DNA of 7,526 nucleotides from contig JASEHA010000102.1 of assembly GCA_030018795.1 (NCBI GenBank), forward strand, positions 1 to 7,526. Reading direction: 5' to 3'. This document shows positions 7,012 to 7,526 of this stretch, piece by piece (position 1 is the stretch's first letter; every line of letters begins with the position of its first letter). The notes beneath the pieces were generated by a model. The model was not told the origin of the DNA. It saw only the letters and a program-made list of their open reading frames with translations, and ran no database searches. The position numbers were made by a program, and so were the translations under genes. The DNA comes from a bacterium. GTDB taxonomy: Bacteria; UBA9089; CG2-30-40-21.

Positions 7012-7401
7012 ATGTTAAGAATGATCGGTAGCTTTATTTTTAAAGTTTTTCCGTTATTTCTTGTTGTGTATTTCCTTCCTCCTGCATTAACAAATGCTAA
7101 AATAATATATAAAGCTATGGAACAAAGGGTTGCTGTGCTTTATGCACAGCATGAGATGAATTTGATAGCAAATGCGGTTATTACGAATTATCAATTAACA
7201 GGTAAATTTCCAGCAAATCTGGATGAATTTATCAGGGCACATTTGAGGGCAAATGATAAAGATAGAGATATTACGCTTGATAGATGGGGCAAAAAATATA
7301 TATTTGAAGTTAATCATAATTATTTTAAAATAAAAAGCTCAGGACCTGATAAGAAATGCGGAACAGGAGATGATGTAGTCGTAAGTGGTGCATGCTCCTG
7401 A
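7012..7401 (+). CDS. membrane-anchored protein with GspG-like C-terminal domain
   Basis: The 129-residue product has a hydrophobic segment at about 5-26, which is an N-terminal anchor or an uncleaved signal. A helical stretch follows at about 30-60. The C-terminal pattern is that of type II secretion major pseudopilin GspG: NY...GKFP..LDE (59-72), D90-R-W-G-K-K-Y and SSGPD...GTGDD (109-121). In characterised GspG proteins the C-terminal acidic loop binds calcium; D113, D120 and D121 occupy a comparable place here, by inference. The prepilin peptidase motif (G-F-T-L-I-E type) is absent, so it is probably not a processed pilin. Many uncultured bacteria encode such short GspG-domain proteins with unknown roles. 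Cys116 and Cys128 could form a disulfide. The start is set by GGAGG at 6999-7003. Three 60-base lines counted by eye (7021, 7141, 7261) give about 30% G+C, well below the upstream genes, suggesting a different origin. Confidence 0.8.
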   Translation: MLRMIGSFIFKVFPLFLVVYFLPPALTNAKIIYKAMEQRVAVLYAQHEMNLIANAVITNYQLTGKFPANLDEFIRAHLRANDKDRDITLDRWGKKYIFEVNHNYFKIKSSGPDKKCGTGDDVVVSGACS

Positions 7402-7428
7402 TATTATTCTACACCCAACGTCAGACTG

Positions 7429-7448
7429 TGTAAAAACTCGATTTTACA
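7429..7448. repeat. AT-rich hairpin downstream of the GspG-like gene
   Basis: TGTAAAA (7429-7435) and TTTTACA (7442-7448) form a perfect 7-bp stem around the 6-nt loop ACTCGA, 28 bases after the stop codon. The stem is AT-rich and no T-run follows it, so it is a weak terminator candidate. It could equally be the edge of an element that continues beyond the window. No other gene or signal is seen in 7402-7526. Confidence 0.35.
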
Positions 7449-7526
7449 AGAATTACTATACAATATAAAGTAATAGACGGTTTTGTCCTATCAATATATT
7501 GTGGTATTTACTCATGAATTTTTGAG

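Overview
The window looks like chromosomal DNA from an uncultured Gram-negative (diderm) bacterium. Two adjacent genes carry signal peptides. The second belongs to the PorV/PorQ outer-membrane family, and both end in FlgD/T9SS-type Ig-like domains. This combination is common in the Bacteroidota/FCB group and in several candidate phyla known from metagenomes. Base composition is moderate in the first two genes (roughly 40-50% G+C in lines counted by eye). No universal marker gene is present, so the phylum cannot be settled.

Layout: 1-137 holds no convincing gene, only the possible tail of a reading frame that enters from the left. At 138-167 is a strong sigma70-type promoter, followed by a transcribed leader of about 185 nt with a two-tier long-range stem (176-278). 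The leader feeds a 1715-residue secreted repeat protein (360-5507) made of twelve Ig-like units of two alternating types. These are followed by a linker domain, a Big_1-like domain, an OmpL47-like domain and a C-terminal FlgD/T9SS-type sorting-like domain. Its stop codon overlaps the start of a PorV/PorQ-like beta-barrel gene (5507-6757), which has its own FlgD-like C-terminal domain. The pair is therefore almost certainly one translationally coupled operon.

Downstream, 6758-7011 holds a REP/REPIN-like palindromic element. It is followed by a small, much more AT-rich gene (7012-7401) for a membrane-anchored protein with a GspG-like C-terminal domain but no prepilin motif. The last 125 bases hold only a small AT-rich hairpin.

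Working model (inference): the giant protein is exported by Sec, crosses the outer membrane with help from a type IX-like machinery recognising its C-terminal domain, and is displayed as a long rod-shaped surface adhesin. The co-encoded PorV/PorQ-like barrel may be its dedicated outer-membrane partner. The GspG-like gene has no demonstrated link to the pair.
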